From positions 13,502,001-13,566,000 of the forward strand of contig NC_134152.1 in NCBI RefSeq assembly GCF_033958435.1: a stretch of 64,000 nucleotides of DNA, in the 5' to 3' direction. The position numbers and the translations under genes are program-made. Source of the stretch: Carettochelys insculpta. Taxonomy: Eukaryota > Chordata > Testudines > Carettochelyidae. This document shows, one piece after another, positions 40,521 through 52,400 of the stretch; the stretch's first letter is position 1; each line of letters opens with the position of its first letter. Under the pieces are notes generated by a model, which was not told where the DNA came from, searched no databases, and saw only the letters and a program-made list of their open reading frames with translations.

Positions 40521-43070
40521 CCTGCTACAAGTAGGAGAAATAGAAGTGGGTGGCAACCATGACTGCAGCGATCATGAGATGGTGGCTGTGGCCACACTAG
40601 GCCAAAACTTCGAAATGGCCATGCTACTGGCCATTTCAAAGATTACTAATGAGGAGCTGAATTGAATATTCAGTGCCTTACTAGCATTAGGATGCTTCCA
40701 GCTGTGGTGCTTCGAAAGTGTCGCTTTCAAATGTGCACAGCTTGGTTGAGAGGAATAAGGGGATTTCAAAATGTGCAGGGTCCTTTTGGAAAGAACCCCT
40801 GTGTAGCCATGCCAGGCTGCGCACATTCAAAAGCCATGCTTTCGAAGCACCACGGCTGGAAGCTTCCTAATGTTAATGAGGCACTGAATATTCGAAGTTT
40901 TGGCCAAGTGTGGCCACAGCTGGTGGGTTTCAGGATCCTGACAAAAGGAAGAAAGGTGAGGTGCAAAACACAGACCCTTGATTTCAGAAGAGCAGATTTT
41001 GACTCCCTCAGAGGACTGATGGACACGATCCCCTGGGAAGCTAATATAAAGGGAAAAGGTGGTCAGGAGAACTGCCAGTATTTTAAAGATGCATTCTTGA
41101 AGGCACAAGAACAGACCATCCCGAAGGCCAGTAAGAAAAGCAAATATGGTAGGCAACCAGCTTGGCTTACAAGAGAAATCCTTGGTGAGCTTAAACTCAG
41201 AAAGGATGATATAAGAAGTGGAAACTAGGACAGATGACTAAGGAGGAGTATAACTATATGGCTGGAGAATGCCAGGGAGTAATCAGAAAGGTGAAAGCAC
41301 AATTGGAACTGCAGCTAAAGAAGAATGTTAAGGGTAACAAGAAGGGTTTCTACAGGCATGTTAACAATAAGTGGGTGATCAGGGAGGATGTGTGGCCATG
41401 ACTTGATGAGGGAAGTAACCTGGTGAGCGATGAGGTGGGAAAAGATGAAGTACTCAATGCTTTTTTTGCCTGTGTCTTCACAGAGAAGGTCAGCTTCCAG
41501 ACTACTGCACTAGGCAGCACGATATGGGAAGAAGGTGGGAAGGAGGTGGGCAACACTTGGTAAGAAAAGAACAGGTTAAGGGCTATTTAGAAAAGTCAGA
41601 CATGTACAAATCTGTGGGTCCAGATTTAATGCATCCAAGGGTATTGAGGGCATTGGCAAATGCCAGTGTGGAGCCTCTGGCCCTTATCTTTGAAAACTCA
41701 TGGAGATTGGGAGAAGTCCCAGATGACTGGAAAAAGGCAAATGTAGTGCCCATCTTTAAAGAAAAATGATAATCCAAGGAGCTATAAACCAGTCAGCCTT
41801 ACCTCAGTTCCTGGAAAAATCATGGAGGAGAGCCTCAAGTAACCCATACCGAAGCATTTGGAAGAGGGGAAAGTGAACAAGAGACAAGAGTAGTCAACAT
41901 GGATTCACCAAGAGCAAGTCATGCCTCACCTACCTGATTAGCTTCTAAGATGAGGTAACTGGCTCTGTGGACGTGGAGAAGTCAGTGGATGTGATATACC
42001 TTCACTATAGTAAAGCTTTGGATACAGTTTCCCACAATATTCTTGCTCATAAGTTAAGGAAGAATGGATTGGATAAATGGACTTTAAAATGGATAAAAAG
42101 CTGGCTAGACGGGTTGGGCTAAATGGGTAGTGATCAATGACTCAATATCTGGTTGGAGGTTATGTTCAAGTGGAGTGCCACAAGGACTGGTTCTAGGACT
42201 GGCATTGTTCAACATCTTTATTACCGACTTGGATGAGGGGATTTGTGGATGACACTAAATTATGAGGACAGGTAGATACATTAGAGAGTAGGGATAGAGT
42301 CCAGAGTGACCTAGATAAACTGGAAGATTGGGCCAAGAGTAATCTGATGAGGTAACCCTGCACTTGGAACAGAAGAATCCCAAGCGTTATTACAGGCTTG
42401 ATGCCGACTGGCTAAGTAGCAGTGCAGCAGAAAAGGACCTGAGATTACAGTGGATGAGAGGCTGGATATGAGGCAGTGTGCCCTTGTAGCCAAGAAGGGT
42501 AATGGCATAGTGGGGTGCCTTAAGTGGAGCATTTTCACCAGATCTACAAAAATTATTATTTCCCTCTATTCTGCACTAGCAAGGCTACATCTGGAGTATT
42601 GCATCTAGTTCTGGGCCTCCCACTCCAGAAAGGATGTGGATGCATTGGAACAGGTCCAGGGGCAACAAAAAGGATTAGGGGGCTGGAGAAGCTTATTTAG
42701 TTTGCAGAAGAGAAGAGCAAGAAGCAAAGCCTTCAACTTTCTGAAGTTAGGCTCTTAAGAGGATGGAGAGAGGCTGTTCTCAGTAGTAATGGATGGCAGA
42801 AATAAGGAGCAATGGCCTCAAGTTACAGAGGGGTAGATGTAAGTTGGATATTAGGAAGACCCATTTCACCATGAAAGTGGTGAAGCACTGGAATGTGTTA
42901 CCTAGAGAGGTGGTGAAATCTCCATCCCTAGAGATTTTTAAGTCCCAGCTTGAGAAAGTCCTGGCTAGGATGATTTAGTTAGGTTTAATCCTGCTTTAGG
43001 CAGCAGGCTGGACTCAATGACCTCCTGAGGTCACTTCCAGCCCTAGGATTCTAGGATTTTATGATTCTAT
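40521..43070 (+). mobile_element. CR1 LINE, 3' two-thirds, with an internal MITE
   Basis: Begins within the endonuclease (DCSDHEMV-like, interrupted by the MITE at 40584) and continues [20 protein letters not shown] and KASKKSKYGRQPAWLTREIL. The reverse transcriptase follows: SVGPDLMHPRVLRALANASV and [15 protein letters not shown], with later parts in shifted frames. The 3' end has GACCTCCTGAGGTCACTTCC and ATTTTATGATTCTATG (about 43055-43070), the typical CR1 tail. Frameshifts and small deletions, including loss around the FADD site (42235-42260), make it dead. Confidence 0.85.
40584..40921. mobile_element. 338 bp MITE in the CR1 endonuclease
   Basis: Ends GGCTGTGGCCACACTAGGCC and CCAAGTGTGGCCACAGCT. 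GGT flanks both sides (40581-40583, 40922-40924). It is a deleted relative of the 456 bp element at 14766. CR1 reads through after removal. Confidence 0.88.
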
Positions 43071-43796
43071 GTACCTAGAGAGACCACAAATCCTTGCAAT
43101 TTAGGCCAAGAAATAGCCTTTGAATAGACATTAATTGAACCAGAAACTCAAGAGGTAGAAGCACATACATTTATGACCAAACTGCCGATGTATTTTGCCC
43201 AGTAGTTCATACATTTTAGGGTTTGATACTACTGCCCATCACCACAGTATCCAAGGATCTTCCACATGAAGTCAATAACAAAATCAGAATCCCTAATAGA
43301 ATGTATTTAGCCTCTGGTTCTTTCTTCATTTTAAAGGTAAAAGCTCTGCTTGGGGGATGGTTGTATTTTGGAGATTGTTTCTTTTGTGACTATATTGTCA
43401 TAAGCCCCACCTTGCAGAAAAGAAACGCTTAAAATATTAACATGTACACACTATATCCCACTAACATCAAAGAAACACGTGCAGAGCAAGGGAAGGCTGC
43501 AGCTCAGAGCTTCTCTTGAGTTCCTAAATATTGCAATCACTGTTTTCAAGTATATAGTGCAAACATTGTTTTAATGGGTTCAATTTTTCCTAATATAATG
43601 AAATGGCATACTGCAGAGAGCTTTGGCTTTTTAAGCAGTGTATGTAAGCCTTCAGAGTTTCTCTCCTGAGCATTCACCTGGCTGAGGTACGAGGAAAGAA
43701 TTAAACCCCAAAAAAGAGTAAAAGTACCCAAAACACAGTCTCTTACAAAATGCTGTCCTTTTAAAAAAAGTAAAATTAACACTTCAAGGATGCACA
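43071..43796. other. Unassigned sequence
   Basis: No gene or repeat recognised. Confidence 0.4.
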
Positions 43797-44446
43797 GTAA
43801 CAGAGAGGGAGCTGTGCTAGTCTATATATACTATCAAAACAAAAAAGCAGTCACGTAGCTCTTTAAAGACTAACAAAATAATTTATTAGGTGATGAGCTT
43901 TTGTGGGACAGACCCACTTCTTCAGACCATAGCCAAACTAGAACAGACTCAATAAATAAGGCACGGAGAACCAAAAACAGTAATCAAAGAGGACAAATCA
44001 GAAAAAAAAAGATCAAGGCGAGCAAATCAGAGAGTAGAGGGGTACAAGGGAGGGCGGGGAGGTCAAGAAGTAGATTAAGCCAAGTATGCAAATGAACCCC
44101 TATAGTGACTCAGAAAATTCCCATCCTGGTTCAAACCACGTGTTAATGTGCCGAATTTGAATATAAAAAATAGATCAGCTGTCTCCCTTTGAATAGTGGT
44201 ACGAAAATTTTTCTTCATAAAAGCTTGAAGATTCTTGGAGTAGCTGGTCTCTGGGTATTCATCTGGCCCTGTCAATTTGTTTTTTTATTTCTCCTGGTGG
44301 GTAATTCAGGTTTATGAATATTTGGTAAAGATCTTGTAGTTTTTGGTCTCTGTCCTATGTGACATGCCTGTTCTCTCCTACAGATAACCTCCCAACCTTA
44401 TGAGGATCCTCACCAACAGCCACAGTCTATACCCCAGGAATACCAG
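43797..44446 (-). pseudogene. Penelope-like element with inverted upstream piece
   Basis: A minus-oriented tail (GTAACAGAGAGGGAGCTGTG, AAAGACTAACAAAATAATTT, GACAGACCCACTTCTTCAGA) is followed by GIY-YIG C-terminal coding sequence on the minus strand: FRTTIQRETADLFFIFKFGT and LTRGLNQDGN. From about 44360 the orientation flips: CTGTTCTCTCCTACAGATAA and CCTTATGAGGATCCTCACC are PLE sequence on the plus strand. Such head-to-head junctions are common in PLEs. The intact CCCCTATAGTGAC site at 44096 is the empty site for Harbinger copy 2 in its paralogue. Confidence 0.75.
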
Positions 44447-44722
44447 CTTGCTCTTGCCCCAGAAGGGCTAGTCCAGCCTGTGACCCCATCTGCAGGCTTT
44501 GCTAGCCCCTTATTTCGACGGAGAGGGCTTGTGTGCGTGGACACTCCGCATTTCCTTCCGGGGCAGCTCCTTTCAATGTTCCCTGTTGCTACTTTGACAT
44601 TGAACATCGACGGCACCAGCCCCGGAGGATGTGTAGATGATACACGTCGAAGTAGCCTATTTCGATGTTCTTACTTCGAAATAGGCTACTTCGACATAGT
44701 GTGCTAGTGTAGACGTAGCCTA
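44447..44722. mobile_element. Truncated Harbinger transposase-side end
   Basis: GCCCCAGAAGGGCTAGTCC, CTGCAGGCTTTGCTAGCCCC, TTATTTCGAC and the terminal TGTAGACGTAGCC match the transposase-side 280 bp of the large Harbinger copies (compare 34663-34922). The rest of the element is missing. Confidence 0.8.
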
Positions 44723-47394
44723 TAGGAACCCCAGGGTAATTTACCTTTCCCCTAAGCTGAGCAAACCAAACATTTGGGTTCTCTTTAGCACACCTACCCT
44801 CAAGATTTGCCAAGGCCTTTTCGCTCTATTTGCCAATCTTCGTCATTACTGATTTGCTAATAAAAGATTGAGAGGTCTTTTTATGGCTAGATTTGGGGAG
44901 ACTGCCAGACCAGTAAAATAAGAATATTTAGATTTTGGCAGGGTGTTCTCAAAGATCTTTACAACTGCAAAATTATACTCCAGCACACCTGTGCAACCAG
45001 CATCAAAACCCATGTTTTACAAATATGTGAACTGAAACACAGAAAGGCTGAAGGACTTGCTTTCAGCCAGATGGCCAGTCAGTGGTAGTGTCAAGAACAC
45101 AGGAAGTGAAGCTCCTGGCAAACTCAGGGTATGAAATGAGAATTGTTTGTCTCTACAGAGTACCATTTACTGTATAAATCCCAGACATTTTAGAGGACAA
45201 CATTTCCAAACTGGGAAATTAACTTGTTTTTTTCAAGCTACAGATGTTATCAGCAAGGAGACAATAAACACTGGTTCACATCACTGCATGTGAGAAAATT
45301 TTAATTTTTAAATTTGTTTTTATTCATAAGTACCGGTCACAAACTACAGATAGTTTTTCCCTTGTGGATTCAATCATTCTCCACTTGCTTTCCAACAAAT
45401 CCCTCAATCTTCAACTGGGGTTAGTAGAAAATGTGCAGGCTTAAAACTAAAATAAGCAGCTCCAAAAGACAGCACAAAAATTGTAACCCCCTCTACCGAC
45501 TTAGGGCTAGAACCACTAAAATCTGGCCTAATCCTCAGTGTCATGGGGCGAACTCACCATTGGGGTACCTCCTGCTGGTTTCTCAAGGAATTAGAATGCT
45601 CTTCATCAGCACACCCACTTCTGGCTGGTGTGTCCTCCTCCCCTCTCCATTTTCAAGACCCACATTGTTCCCATTGCCCACTACAATCCCTTGCCCCCTT
45701 CCAGGGGACTCAGCAGACTTGTCTCAGGGTATCCACCTCTGTGGCCAGCTGCAGCCTCTATCTAGACCCCCCATCTCTGGGGCAAGCCACAGTCCACAAT
45801 GGCCACTCCTTAATGTGGGTAGGTGCAGTACAAGGGGAAGGGGAGGGACTGAGGCCCACCCACTTTCTGAGTCCCAGTCCAGGGACCTTCCTCAGTGAAG
45901 ACACTCTAATAAGTCTGTTTCTGATATGTCTTGCTGTAGCTAGAATTGCATATATGAAATTGACTTATTTTCCTACTATAGGTTAAACCTAAGACAAAAG
46001 AAGAAGTGAAAAATGTTTCTTTTAAAACGGAAGTACTCCATTTCTTCTGACAGATATTTTAACCCACCTGAGTAGTTCTACACCTGAAGAAACTGAGGCT
46101 ACATTAGTGGGGCACTTGAGATGGAGTATGAGTTCCTGACAAAGCTGAGAAGAGAACCCAAGACATTCTGACATGTTCTTTGGTCACAAGATCATCTTTG
46201 GAAAGGATCTATCTTCTAGTAATAAGATCATAGAACTATATTAAAAAGCAGACTCAAAAATGTGTACATAATTTTCACCTCATTGTTATTATGCTTGTTC
46301 TTTGTGCTTACAAAAACAAGAAATTTTAATATATACTTCTATTAAACAAATCAAAAATGCAAAAACTGAAGACTCAACCATTTTAAAATACTAATTAGGA
46401 AATTGTTAATTGTAAAATTCCTTTTTCTCTTTTGAAAGTTCCTTCATATATTTGATTAATCCCAGGCAGATCAACCTGTATTAAGTCTAAATGATAGCAA
46501 ATGTCCTGAATTTGCTGGTACAAGCTTTTATTGGACAACTGGCATGCAGCCTGCAGTTCGGATCTGCTTTTCTTGGTGAAATGTCATAAATGGTCACCTC
46601 AAGACCTAGAACAGTGTCCCTTCAGCTTATAAATGCCATATCTACAAGCTTGCACAGCACATGATGCTGTACGCTATTACCTCAGGAGATAGAACAGAAG
46701 TGGGAGAAAACATTTCAAGACGCAAGTCTGTAAGCTTCACAGTACCAGAACATTGGCATCATATCTTTACTTTCAACCTCAACACCACCATAGTCAGAGG
46801 TTTCAAATGTTACTGCAATAGCATCTTTGTTAGGCCAAATCTTGATGTCTTTACACAGACAAATCTCTTATTGAAATCCTTTTGGGATTCAGTTTTGTTG
46901 GTGGAAAAGGACAGAAATCACCAGCTTGCAGTACTTATGCCACATATAGAACAATCTGTGATAGAAACCTAGATAGCCACTGATTATTCCATTGCAACTT
47001 CGCATCATTCTGGAGAAAAGGTTATGCAGACAGTGCAGCAAAACATTTTAGATGACACTGAAATGCAACCACCTCTGGGATGGAACAGAAGAGCTATTTA
47101 ATAACAGCATTTTATGACAGGTAATGAAGACTAACAGTTAAATGAAACTTCCAAGGAGAATAGGAAGACAAAAATCTAATTACCAACTGACACTGAAGTT
47201 TGGCTAGGACATCAGAGCTCTCACAATTTTTAAAAGGGTCAGATCTTCAATATCATAAAACCAGTGCTTTTGGCAACCATTTGAAAAACAGTAGCCCCAG
47301 TAGCACAGTAGCTTCTAACTCACTGGAGCATTTCTTTAATAACTGCTCTTCTGTGGACGGAAGGGGTGTGGATAAGGATCATTGAATCACAAAG
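44723..47394. other. Unassigned sequence (2.7 kb)
   Basis: The longest stretch without a recognised element on this side of the window. Frames at 45431-45986 of about 150 codons overlap each other in two frames, show no family pattern and are most likely chance. Possible single-copy sequence. Confidence 0.45.
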
Positions 47395-47876
47395 GTAAAT
47401 GCGTGGTTGCGTAGGTGGTGTCGCAGAGAAGCATTTGGTTTCTTTGACCATGGGATTCTCTTTTGTGAACAGGGATTGCTGGGAAGAGATGGGATCCACC
47501 TAACGAAGAGAGGAAAGAGCATCTTTGCAAGTGGCTTTACAAACCTAGTAAGGAGGGCTTTAAACTAGGTTAATGTGGGGATGATGACACAAGCCCTGTG
47601 GTAAGTGCGGAAGGAGTAGAGAATAAAGTAGGTTTCCTGGGTGAAGAGGAGAAAATGAGCCAATCAGCCACTTCTCTAAGATGCTTATACACAAATGCTA
47701 GAAGCCTAGGTAACAAACAGGAAGAATTAGAGGCCCTGGCACAGTCAAAGAAGTATGAGGTGATTGGAATAATGGAGACTTGGTGGAATGATTTGCATAA
47801 TGGAGTACAGTAATGGAAGGGTATAAACTGTTTTGGAAGGACAGGCAGGAGAGAAAAGGAGGAGCAGTTGCATTCT
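47395..47876 (+). mobile_element. CR1 LINE, ORF1/ORF2 junction piece
   Basis: The 5' part reads WLRRWCRREAFGFFDHGILF with changes and RDGIHLTKRGKSIFASGF, the C-terminus of the esterase-type ORF1. ORF2 then starts with [40 protein letters not shown]. The endonuclease Glu is kept in METWW. The piece stops after GRTGRREKEE, where a MITE enters. Confidence 0.8.
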
Positions 47877-48060
47877 ATGGGTGCGTCTACACATGCATTC
47901 CTCTTTCCAAAGAGGTATGTGAATAAGGGGACTCAAGCATGCAAATGAGGTGCATATTTGCATATTTGGCACCTTATTTGCATATTCTTATTTTGAAAGA
48001 GCTTCTTTCGAACGAAGAAAACCAGTGTAGATGCTGCTCTTTTGAAAGTAAATCACATCT
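47877..48060. mobile_element. MITE fragment, Harbinger-type end
   Basis: Starts GGGTGCGTCTACACATGC and folds around TATTTGCATATTTGGCACC. The opposite arm reads TTTCGAACGAAGAAAACC followed by GTGTAGATGCTGC. The right border is uncertain. Confidence 0.6.
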
Positions 48061-48370
48061 TCAAAAGAATCCTTCTTCCCTTTATTTGATGGTAAGAATC
48101 TTCAAGCTTTTGTGTTCTCTAACACAGTTTCTAGAGCATTCATAAAGGTCTGTTTACAGGAAGCACAAATGGGGTGGCAAAAAGATATTCTGCTGCCTCC
48201 ATACTTACATATTCAGGAAACAAGGTGGAGAGACATTAAAAGAGAGACATTACATTTGCTTGCTCAGAGCCTAACCTTGCTTCCTTTATTCACACTGAAA
48301 CCCATAGGACTAACTTTTGTGAGCAAGGTGAGAGTTATTTTACCCTTTGCTTTGTACTTAATCGAGAGGG
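48061..48370. other. Unassigned sequence
   Basis: No gene or repeat recognised. Confidence 0.35.
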
Positions 48371-48836
48371 TGACCATCCGTCCCGTATTAGGCAAGATGG
48401 TCCCGTATTGGGGACACCAAAAAGGCATCCCTACTTATTTTTTAAATGGGACTAATTGTCCCATATTTGAGCACAACCCCGCTGACCTTTTCCACCAGCA
48501 GCTGTTCCTGCACAGCTGCTGGCAGGAGTCACTTCCCTGAGCCTCGGGGGAAGCAGTGGGGGAAGGGAGTGTGGTTGGTTGCTGCATCTCTGCCACTTCC
48601 CCGGGGCTTGGGGAGCACTGGCTGCTGCTGTTTTCCCAGGGTGGGCTGGAGGCTGCCACATCCCTGGGCTCCCAGGGAGGGCCAGCGGCTGCTGCTGCTT
48701 CCCGGGGCTCCTGGGGCGGGCCGACGGCTGCATCCTCCTCCCAGCTCTCCGGGGCTTGGTGGAGCTAGGAGGAGCTGCCCCCTCCACCCATATCTCCCTG
48801 TCCAATATTTGGGACTGGGAGATATGGTCGCCCTAT
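48371..48836. mobile_element. Short TIR element, GGGTGACCAT…ATGGTCGCCC
   Basis: The ends GGGTGACCATCCGTCCCGTA and GAGATATGGTCGCCC are inverted. The TGGGACTG/GTCCCATATTTG phrases just inside fit a widespread amniote DNA-transposon repeat built on 'GGTGACCA…TGGTCACC'. The interior is GC-rich and its open frames are not genes. TTAAT occurs on both sides a few bases away but does not abut the ends, so the duplication is unclear. Confidence 0.65.
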
Positions 48837-49338
48837 TAATGAACTAACATCTCATCACTAGTTGGGGTCCTCTGCCTTATTGGATGACACCTGTAAATAC
48901 TAAATAGAGAGGAGAATAATTCATGTGTTGATAACTGCTAGATGCCTTTGCTGTAAAAGGCAAAAGGATTGCTAGTTTCACTTCTGGGAAGTCAGTGTTT
49001 CACACCTACACTTTCTTACTGTGAAAGTTAATGAGGGAAACTGAGATTCTCTCCCTCCCCTCCCATTTCCCCCCACCCCCCATTACAATTCTGTAATCTT
49101 TTGAGGCAGGGCATCCACTGAAGCCAACTGAAATCAAAAGGACTCCTGCTTGAATGCATATTTCAATAGTGGGCCTTGATATTTTATCATTAGCAGATAC
49201 ATTTCCCATTAAGAGCTGGTGCTATGATCACTGACACTGGTGTAAATCGAGATTAACTCCACCCAAGTCAACAGAGCCACAATGGTTTAAACATTAGGAG
49301 AATCAGGCCTATGTATAATAAATGTACCTCTGTGTACA
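48837..49338. other. Unassigned sequence
   Basis: No gene or repeat recognised. Confidence 0.35.
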
Positions 49339-50418
49339 TGTAACCCTTCTGTTAACGCCAGATGCCTGCCAGAAGGGCCAGGTTCAACTCTTGTGGGGTT
49401 TTCCTATCAAGGATACAACCATCCGGCTGCAGCCCCCACCCAGTGGCCTGGGACAATTTCACCCCATGTGCTGGGTGCCTGTAAGGCGGTTCTCCCCCCC
49501 GCTCGCAAGCACAGAGTCTGAGATAGAAATGGCTTGTTTAATGACCGTAACCTACCCCAAGGTTACAGCAACAGATGCAGTATATCTAAGCAAAGAAGAG
49601 ACAAAACCCCTTTTACCCAGATACCATCCCCATATGCAGTAGAACCCAGTCTCTTGCTGGGGCTCTTGGCCCTTTTTCACACACACACAGTTACAGGGTG
49701 TACCCTCTGCAGTGCAGTCCCAAACTTAAAGCCCACAGATACATCACCAGGGCAATACTAGCTGTTCACTTGTCTGTAGCCTCCCCTTGCTGTCACCAGC
49801 CGTCTGCCAGTCACCATTGTCCGCCACCGCTCCTACCAGCCACCTGCTGGTCCTGCTGTTGTCTACCAGTCCTAACCCCACTGCTTAGGACTGCCCTAAG
49901 GCAGAACCCAGTGATTTCAGCTCTGTGTGGCCTCAGCTGCCACTCTGTGATTTCAGCTCCTGGCATCTGTCAGATAGGGTTTCACAAACACCCTAGTATC
50001 CAGCTCTATCTTTCAACAGGTGGGAAGGGTTAGTTAAGCCAGGCTTATAGCTATATGGCCAAGGCACTCAGCAAGCTGGCTCAACCAGTACCCCTCCCCT
50101 TCTCCCTCACAATGCTTTAAACCAGGAAGCCCTGTGTAATTAATGTCTTACACAGCTAAGGCGACTGCCCTGTCCCCCACAACAACACAGAGCACTGGGG
50201 AGATCTCACAACTCCCGCATTGTGTCAGCTTAAATTGTGATTTTACAACTACATGTTTACAATAGACCAAATCTTATGGCTTACTTGCTACCCATTAGGC
50301 TTTGCCTGAAAAGGTATCACACATGCACACCTTTTGCACTCTTATGCAGATGACCTCCGGGAGACTCATTCCTCCCAGCCTTCAGCAGCACTGCATTCCT
50401 TCTGCCACATTCCCTACA
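49339..50418 (-). mobile_element. Solo LTR of the PNMA-gag-type element
   Basis: On the minus strand it starts TGTAGGGAATGTGGCAG and ends GGCGTTAACAGAAGGGTTACA (TG…CA), 1080 bp. TACA flanks both sides (49335-49338, 50419-50422). No internal sequence is attached, so it arose by LTR-LTR recombination. It is the best LTR reference in the window. Confidence 0.88.
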
Positions 50419-50422
50419 TACA

Positions 50423-52090
50423 TATAAATAGTATCAGCATAAGGAAGCACACAGTAAAGGAAATATGTAAAGATTTCCCTCACCTCCGAAAGGTGCCCAT
50501 GCCTCAACTGGAAGCATTATAAATCGTCCACATCACTTCCCCAAAATTCCAGATTTCATAATCTTTTCACAATCTTTTGTTTTGTTTTGAGTCTTAAAAC
50601 TTTTTTCAGGTTTTTGTTTTGAGTCTTAAAACTTAATTTCACATTTCCAGAAGGAACACCGAACTATGCATCTCTTCCACTTGTAAACTACTGTGAAGTA
50701 CTCCTCAGCCCTCATTTTATTTTATGTTTACTTGCCCTAATTCGTTAGTGCTCACAACCCTAACTCAGCTATTCAGTATAATTTTGTTTACTCTCAGATC
50801 TCTAGAAATTTTGCAGTAATTCCCATGCTTTCAAAATGGTATTAGATAATTACAGAGAAGCAGAGTAATCAGGTTTTTAGTTGTTGGGTTGCCTGGATCT
50901 CAGGACTGAATATGTAAGGAAGGAGTTTGCTTGTTATTTTTAGCCTCTGCAAATTGTTATGACAGAAAAAAAGGGCATATGCACTACCAGCTGAGCATAG
51001 CTAGCAGACATTGCACACTCGCTTGCTGACTTTACTCAGTGTGAGAAATTAAATTCCCATGGATCTGTGTGTGTCACCTGAAACAAATGTATTGAACCTA
51101 CAACAAGAAATAAGAAGTCTTCCCACACTCCATGCTCTGTAGACCTGCATATATCATCTTGCTTTGGGATAGAAAACAAAGTCCTAATGCCAACATTAAC
51201 ATGTATTTAGTTCATTTGGAGATGGTATGATGTCCATGATTCATACTTTGTCCATAAAATCTGATAAGATCATGACTACTCAACTTATGAGGATATGATT
51301 TCATAAATGCTGGAAAGTGTTTGGCCTGGGATGACAGCTGCCTCACTGAAATGGCAGATTCTCAATCTGGATTCCCATGCATAACATATGAGAGAGATTG
51401 TGAAGGGAATCGAGATGACTTGCTTGATATTCAAAATAGCAGCCTTTCTTTAAATTAGCATTCTTTCCTGCCCTCCAATACTCTGAAGCCCTAACAGCAT
51501 GTTGAAAGTTAAGCCAACATAACAACCAAAATTCCTACCACCTGTGAGCTGAGAATTTAGTTGTAAGGGGGGGGAAAGGCATCTTAAAAATACATTCAAA
51601 TAACAACTCGTAGATGCAACACGAACAGCCACCCTCCCCCTTAAACAGGCTAATTAGTGAAAATGTTTTTAAATAAACAAACACAGTACTATGTAATAGA
51701 GAAGGATAAGCATAGTTGAAAGAAAGCTAAATTTTAGTCCTGCAATTGGAGACAAGATTGGAAGGCTTTTTGGTCTTCTATAAAAAGGAGAGATTTTCAT
51801 AATAAGAATATGTATCCATGCAGGACTAGTAAACTACAAGTTAAACGATGCTTCCCAAAGATAATGAAAGTTAGCCTCAAGAGATTAAAAAGAGACCTGA
51901 GAGAGTGCAACAGCTGCAACTATAACAAAGAATACCAGGAGAAAAGTATAATGGGAGCAAACAATACGCCTAAAAAGCTGAAGCTTACAGTAACCAAATG
52001 CCACAAGCCCAGTTATAGCTCCTTATCTCACAGGGATTGAAAGGATAAGTTACAGGATAGTGTTTCTGGGAAATGTGTCTTTAAGAAGAT
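50423..52090. other. Unassigned sequence
   Basis: No gene or recognised repeat. GTTTTGAGTCTTAAAACTT is repeated at about 50585 and 50615. Confidence 0.4.
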
Positions 52091-52400
52091 GAAACTACTA
52101 AGTGCACACTACAGTTTACTGCAGATTAACACTCTGGAGAATGATCTTCCAGGGTTCAATTTAGCGCATCAAGTAAGGGCATGTTAAATTGACCACTGAG
52201 GGCACTTCCTTCCATTCTGGTATTCCCCATGCTTTCTAGGAGTAAGGGACATCAATAGGAGCATTTCTCCCACTGACTTTCCACTGTGGGGACGGTATCA
52301 AAGCTCGAAGCAAGACACATTGACTCCAGTTATGCAATTAATGTAGCTGGATTTGTATATCTTAATTCAAACTTATCCCCTATTGTAGACTTGGCCTATG
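52091..52400 (-). mobile_element. Diverged Harbinger-type MITE
   Basis: Minus strand begins AGGCCAAGTCTACAATAGGG, then ATAAGTTTGAATTAAG and ACTGGAGTCAATGTG. The layout of a GGCCAAGTCTACACT end and a 'CTGGAGTC' inner block is that of a common sauropsid Harbinger MITE. It also resembles the right end of the element at 971-2786. The left border near GTGCACACTACAG is uncertain. Confidence 0.6.

Noticed and set aside
45431..45986. Two overlapping frames of about 150 codons
   Set aside because: They overlap in different frames, have no recognisable domain and lie in unassigned sequence. A host exon cannot be excluded but is not supported.
48371..48836. Clean target duplication TTAAT for the GGGTGACCAT element
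   Set aside because: TTAAT does not abut the ends on both sides, so it could be chance in AT-rich sequence.
48446..48847. 133-codon frame with Gly/Ala-rich sequence
   Set aside because: Inside a short TIR element with a GC-rich interior; open by composition.
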